From positions 763,642 through 827,641 of the forward strand of contig VZTG01003212.1 in the NCBI GenBank assembly GCA_013397845.1: DNA of 64,000 nt, given 5' to 3'. Under the pieces are notes generated by a model, which saw only the letters and a program-made list of their open reading frames with translations, was not told the DNA's origin and did no database searches. How positions within the stretch are numbered: the first letter of the stretch is position 1; each line of letters starts with the position of its first letter. A program made the position numbers and the translations under genes. The DNA is from Melanocharis versteri. Lineage: Eukaryota; Chordata; Aves; Passeriformes; Melanocharitidae. This document shows, one piece after another, positions 59,384 through 64,000 of this stretch.

Positions 59384-62236
59384 CTGTCATAAGTATGAGG
59401 AGGACATAAGCTGTTCAGAGGATAAAATTTCACTTTTATGAATATTTTTGAGATTTGTCTTTGTTCTAATCAGCAATGCAATCTGAAAGCTTTGCAATCC
59501 TCAAAAAAACCCCAAAACTTCTGTAAGAAAAATGAAGTTGATTGAAACGTTTAATGATGGCACCTTTTCATTTATGTTACACCGTATGCTAACACTATGC
59601 TAACTTAAATTGAAACCATAGTGATTTAGAAATGAAAATGTTTTGCTCTGAAAAAAAAAATGGAATGCTTTGAAGCTGTCAGAACATTTGTAGGCCTTTC
59701 TCGAAACATTTTCATGGAATTGACATGATTTCAAAAGGTATTCTTCTCAAAGGATCTGACTTTTCGGAGGAAATGTTTCCACTGATGTATTTTCTTTGAC
59801 CACTTTTAAAGCTCCTGTACCAGAGTTGTTAAGAAAAAAGCACGGAGTAGTGATTGTGACACTTTGCAGCGGCTAGTCCGTATTTGTTTTGGAAACATTG
59901 TATCTCGTTCTCAGCAATGTGTTCTAGTTGTGGTCCTGGTGCTACTATTTTGCTTTTTCTATTTTGCTATTTTGCTACTGTTTCGCTTTTGTGAAAACGC
60001 CCATCTCAGTTACATCCATGCAAAAAGAAAGGAAATGTTAATAAAGGATCACAAGCTGCAACAGCATTACAGAATGAGATGAGACCTATGCAGGAGCTTT
60101 CCAGGTAGGGGAGCACGCTAGGTTGCTCTCTGGAGAGAATAAGTGATGTTTCCTCTGTTTGCAACCCTCATCCCCATTTGGAGAAGGGGACCACTGCAGG
60201 TACAGTAAAGAGCCAGTGTGCTCTAGCAGATGACTGCCGTTGATGACCTAAAATGTGTCATCCTGTCATTCTGATTTCATATAGTGCATGCCCTTGCTTG
60301 GGGATATCACCATGTTCTTGAAAGACATGAGGAAGGCAAGCACGCAGCTGTGACCCTTTAAATTGAGAGGAAATTGGAGTGGAAACTGACATTCAGAAGG
60401 AATGAGATCTGCAACTATCGAATTGCCTATCCTTTTTTGGCACATTAGAAATATGTGATTTGTTTCCTCTGTGTTAGCTGAGATACAGACACTTTCTTAG
60501 CATTACCTAACTTTGGGTAGAACAGCAAAACTGTAATTATCAGATCCATAGATTGTAAAAGTGGTGTTCTCACCACTTATGAAAACAGTAAATTATTGTG
60601 ACTAAAAACCAGGCTTGTTTTATGTTCACTCAGGTGTAACCTTCTGCTTAGGGACAGCTCTGCTCGAGGATGAGAGATTGATTGGTCTGAAAGACAATAT
60701 GGTGCAAACAGGGCATTCAGATGGCATCGCCCTTTTCACTGACTTTCCTAGAGACTTAACATTCCTTGCAAGTCTAGAAGTTTTTTAGAGAACCATAAAC
60801 CACGGCTCCAATCTTCCACAGAAAGGGATGCCTTAAAAAAAATTGATCCTTTGATGGACTTTGTGGGACTAATTTGAGTATTTTTCATGCATCACTTTGA
60901 GCTTTGACTGGGACGTGGCATTTTTAGGGGTGTTTCCTCAAATATCAGCTATTTCCATTAAGTCATTTCAACCAGCACGGGGAGATGTCCACCACTGCAG
61001 TGAGATGCATGGCCACACTCTAGTGATGCACAACAACCCAGGGACAAAGCAAGGCACCGCAGTTTGGCCGGCAGCTGAACAGGAGAATTGGGACAGAGAA
61101 TTGCTGGAGTGTACTCACAACAGAGTGGCAGCACGGTTGATGAAAATAACTATATTGTGTAAATTTCTAGGTTAAATTCACAGACATGTTAATAATGGAC
61201 ATGGACAGATCTATCTTTTCAAAATGTGTTGATTACATGATTAACACCACTTATTCCCTGGTTCCATAGACCAAACAGGTCTTTTGCTGCTTGTACTAAG
61301 GTCTGGCTCCATTCCTTTCTCTTCAATTTTCCCTGCTGCTGGTAACTCAGATGAAGGATTTTTGATCCTACTTCATTGTCCCATTCCATGTTCCCACTTG
61401 CAAAGTCTGTATACCCCAGAAATTGCTTCCAAGAAATGTTTAGCTGCACAATTGTTACGGAGTTTCACTAGGCTTGTGTCCTCATAGCCTTCCCATCATT
61501 TATTAGACCTTCTCCTCTACACACTTTCCTCCATTACTGACATGAATTATTTGGAACAATAAGCTATTATTTCTGAGGTCTTACCACATACTTATATTTC
61601 TTCCTCCCAATGAGTGCTCATATGCATGTAGAAATCTTACAGAAATGCTATAAAGCAAAATTTTATTTCCTAAAATGAAAAAAAATGGGCTGTTTAGTAC
61701 TCATATGAAATACTTAAGTTATCATTCAGCACACAGCCTAGAACTAGTCAGAAACTGTCCTTTTTGTGAAAAATTAGGTGGAACTGTTTTTCATTTCCTA
61801 TCAACTTTATAGCAAACAATGAGGAATAAAAATACATTTTAAATATCACTAAGAAGATAAGAGTTTCTTTTTCACATTTCATACTGCTTTATTTTACAAC
61901 CCTACAAAAGAAGTTAGGGGAAAATGGCTAGCTTTAGTGTCTTTAATAAAGATATTCAAAATAATATTTGTTGTAGGTAATTACTTTAACACTCTTTGTA
62001 TTTGTACTGCTGAAAAATGGAGCATATTACACGGAACAGATTGCTAATCTGTATGAAAGAAGGATGTGATAAGGTATCCATTGTGCCGATACAGCTGAAC
62101 TGAAAACCTCCACTGAGCCAGTCAGTTGACACGGAGCAGAGGCTGCAACACATTCTTAGGGAGCTGCTGAAAGCCAGTGAAGTTTAAGACAATAAACAAA
62201 TTCCCAGGAACTTCAGAGTGTATATTCTCCTTACAG
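59384..62236. other. No gene firmly recognised
   Basis: Open frames at 60897-61175 (plus, TTG start) and 61219-61449 (minus) lack convincing splice edges. No repeat family or CpG island was seen. Confidence 0.35.
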
Positions 62237-62310
62237 CTGCACCCTCCTTATCCCGTTGCTGGGGGTGCTGGCTGGAAAATGACATCTGCAAAGGGTGAAA
62301 AACAAACAAA
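62237..62310 (+). CDS. Candidate exon, 74 nt, plus strand
   Basis: A strong acceptor (TATATTCTCCTTACAG) and a strong donor (AACAAA then GTAAGTACT) bound a segment that is open in only one frame, reading LHPPYPVAGGAGWK and then an ATG at 62279 with A at -3. If the ATG is the start, the first residues are MTSAKGEKQT. The exon ends in phase 2, matching the next candidate. The protein is not recognised. Confidence 0.33.
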
Positions 62311-62533
62311 GTAAGTACTTACGCTGCGGATGAAACAAACAGTCCTATGTCCCTATGGGTGATTCCATAGAGCCATATCACTGTGGGACCCTTGTTAGGT
62401 TTTACGAGGTCCCAGTCCTGCAGCTACGCTATTCTCTGGCTGTACAACCAGCCAGACTGGTGAGGAGAGAGCCGAGGTGAATGTTTCAGTTTGCCGGTTC
62501 TGTATCTTCATTTTCTCTAAATATTTAGTGCAG

Positions 62534-62747
62534 ACTAATTGGCTATCCATTGTCTGAGCAAGATGGAGGACTGGATGAGGATCATTTGGCTGAGATTGTG
62601 CAACTTCAAAATGATGATTACAGGATTTGGGAAGCAACACTAGCAATTAAGCAAGCAGCAGAGCGGAGGAAGTATACTTCCCATCGACTGTGCAGATGGC
62701 AGCCTGGGGTACTGTTGCTCAGGAATGCAAGTGTTAGGTACTCCTAA
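62534..62747 (+). CDS. Candidate terminal exon, phase-matched to 62237-62310
   Basis: A pyrimidine-rich acceptor ending TTAGTGCAG precedes a frame that completes the split Lys codon of the previous exon and stays open for 71 codons to TAA (62745-62747). It contains an acidic stretch then a basic one (for example DEDHLAEIVQLQNDDYRIWE and AIKQAAERRKYTSHRLCRW). Joined to the previous exon this predicts an 81-residue product from the ATG. A candidate AATAAA lies about 960 bp downstream. Competing minus-strand signals lie immediately to the right. Not recognised. Confidence 0.3.
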
Positions 62748-62790
62748 ATGTATACATTGGCAAGTAGAGCAAAAGGGAAGTGGATGTCAC

Positions 62791-63018
62791 CTGAGCCACT
62801 GAGTATCTGCATGATTTCAAGTCCCTCATGGATACCCAGAAACCTCTAAAGCAGTTTTCCTGGATGTGGTGCCATAACCCATCCTGAAACAGCTGCTCAT
62901 GCAGGACATATCTGCTCATTAGGAAAAGTTGTTGTCTGGGAGACCTGCGTGCTGAGTCCTGCACTGGCTGCGGGTTGACTGACTTCTCAGTAAATCCAGG
63001 TTTTTTTATAGCTGCCAT
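62791..63018 (-). CDS. Competing minus-strand candidate first exon
   Basis: A minus-strand ATG with an excellent context (GGAAAATGG) opens 76 codons ending at GCTCAG followed by GTGACATCC, a usable donor in phase 0. The peptide starts MAAIKKPGFTEKSVNPQP. There is no CpG island at this ATG and no partner exon was found. It lies next to plus-strand candidates, so at most one strand is likely to be right. Confidence 0.2.
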
Positions 63019-63800
63019 TTTCCAAGGGCTGAGGAAATACCTCCTGGGGCAGCTTCTGTCTGTTCATGGGTTTGATGCTCTCTGGCTGAATTGTGAAAAG
63101 GTTACACCAGAGCAGTCTTGGATGTCCTGCTCACACCCTCTGTGGTTTGAAGGCATGAAAGCTTGATTGACTAAGCTGAAAAACTTGCAAAGTAATAACT
63201 TTTGTATTTTGTCCTGGTTAGAAAATGTGTTTTATTGAATATTCAGATAAGCTTTGTGCAATGTGGGATTTGCATTTATTTTCTCCCTGAAGCATGTCAG
63301 ATCAAATAGAAACACGAACTACACAACACAGAGGTCTCCTCGTGGCTTGCACTGTTGTGTGCTGTTTTTGTTGTAATTGGATAGGGCTTATAGCATAAAT
63401 CTGGCAAAATTGTAAACTAAAAAAGGCAGTTGTTTCTGTCTGACTATATACATATTTCACACCATTTGAAAATGTGAAGTTGGAAACAGCCTGCTAAGGT
63501 GACAACCTAGTGCCACTGAACAGTGGGACTCTTGCCACTGACACTAGTGGGAGCATGATTTCACTCATTTTTCATGTGGTATCTACTCTCTCTAGGTTTT
63601 GTCCTCCTGTCATTTAGCTTTGCAAACGGGTTCAAACAAGCCTGTTCAAATGACACATGTTTGTGTTCTTAAATCTGTTCCCACTCCTGAATTTCAGACC
63701 CAAAGACAATAAACTCAGCGCAGAACAAAATCCTTTGGCATCCCGTTGATTATTTTCATACTTACCGGCACTGTTAGGGGCTAATACCAAAGGATGCTAC
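63019..63800. other. AT-rich stretch before the right-hand CpG island
   Basis: No open frame of note. It contains the AATAAA hexamer at 63708-63713 on the plus strand. Confidence 0.45.
63708..63713 (+). terminator. Candidate polyadenylation signal AATAAA
   Basis: A canonical hexamer on the plus strand between the 62.5-kb candidate exon and the right-hand CpG island. It would end a plus-strand transcript just before the next promoter, but it is a common 6-mer. Confidence 0.25.
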
Positions 63801-63814
63801 CGGAGTTTCCTTTG

Positions 63815-64000
63815 TACGCGCAGGGCGATGGTGGGGGATCGCCACGGAATCAACGTGGCCGCGCTGCTTGCGCCGGGCAAGGAGTGCCCGCGGCGCCCAA
63901 GTAACTTGCGGGGCGGGGAAGCGCCGGGTGCCGCCGTGCATGCGTGTGCGGGCAGCGGGGCCGGGGCGAGGGCCGCTCTCGCCCGGCGGCCCCGGCCCTG
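63815..64000. promoter_or_regulatory. CpG island continuing past the right edge
   Basis: GC and CpG content rises sharply to the end of the window. It contains a GC-box-like GGGGCGGGGA at about 63910-63919, a GTGCATGCGTG motif resembling half of an NRF1 site, and a G-quadruplex-like set of G-tracts at 63950-63972. It is probably the 5' end of a gene lying mainly outside the window. Direction not established. Confidence 0.7.
63828..64000 (+). CDS. Open frame from a strong-context ATG, runs off the edge
   Basis: An ATG with G at -3 and +4 inside the CpG island opens 57 codons without a stop to the window end (MVGDRHGINVAALLAPGKE onward, then Ala/Gly/Arg-rich). Frames in such GC-rich DNA stay open easily, so this is only a possible first coding exon. 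Confidence 0.25.
   Translation, partial: MVGDRHGINVAALLAPGKECPRRPSNLRGGEAPGAAVHACAGSGAGARAALARRPRP

Noticed and set aside
1..64000. CRISPR arrays, operons, prophage or bacterial defence systems
   Set aside because: The window is vertebrate nuclear DNA with CR1 elements and CpG islands, and no regularly spaced direct-repeat array or polycistronic gene cluster exists.

Overview
The window looks like vertebrate nuclear DNA, most likely from a bird (another sauropsid is possible). The evidence is three CR1 LINE 3' ends (about 20.2-20.6 kb, 27.2-27.5 kb, 32.4-33.0 kb), one of which ends in the diagnostic ATTCTATG-type octamers. There is also low interspersed-repeat density, an AT-rich background with isolated CpG islands, no Alu- or B1-like SINEs, and no bacterial-style gene packing. 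The sequence is a draft: there are N blocks at 5794-5843 and 32047-32255 and single Ns at 24033 and 30884.

I recognise no protein-coding gene by name, and every gene call below is tentative. Four regions carry gene-like signals. (1) A CpG island at about 9.2-9.64 kb with a GC box and tandem repeats; on the minus strand a strong-context ATG is followed after three codons by a strong donor, and three downstream minus-strand segments (6778-6939, 4747-4947, 4369-4518) are open in the matching phase. (2) A CpG island at about 48.6-48.86 kb with two YY1-type elements; on the minus strand a donor at 48657 is followed by four short splice-bounded open segments with compatible phases (48261-48305, 47987-48126, 47148-47186, 45137-45280). 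(3) A cluster of conflicting candidate exons on both strands at 59.1-63.0 kb. (4) A CpG island running off the right edge (63.82 kb onward) with an open frame starting at 63828.

On the minus strand at 41.7-43.4 kb there is a compact LTR (41731-41978) with CCAAT, TATA-like and polyadenylation signals. A polypurine tract abuts it, which suggests a 3' LTR rather than a solo LTR. Immediately upstream lies about 1.15 kb of one reading frame with only five stops in about 385 codons, either a decayed coding exon or unusual proviral internal sequence.

Most of the rest (9.7-20 kb, 21-27 kb, 28-32 kb, 33-41 kb, 50-59 kb) is intronic or intergenic AT-rich DNA in which I see only homopolymers, microsatellites and chance reading frames. 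In this base composition open frames of about 100 codons are expected by chance roughly a dozen or more times per window. Translations that look protein-like also turned up on both strands of the same DNA, so length and composition alone were not accepted as evidence.
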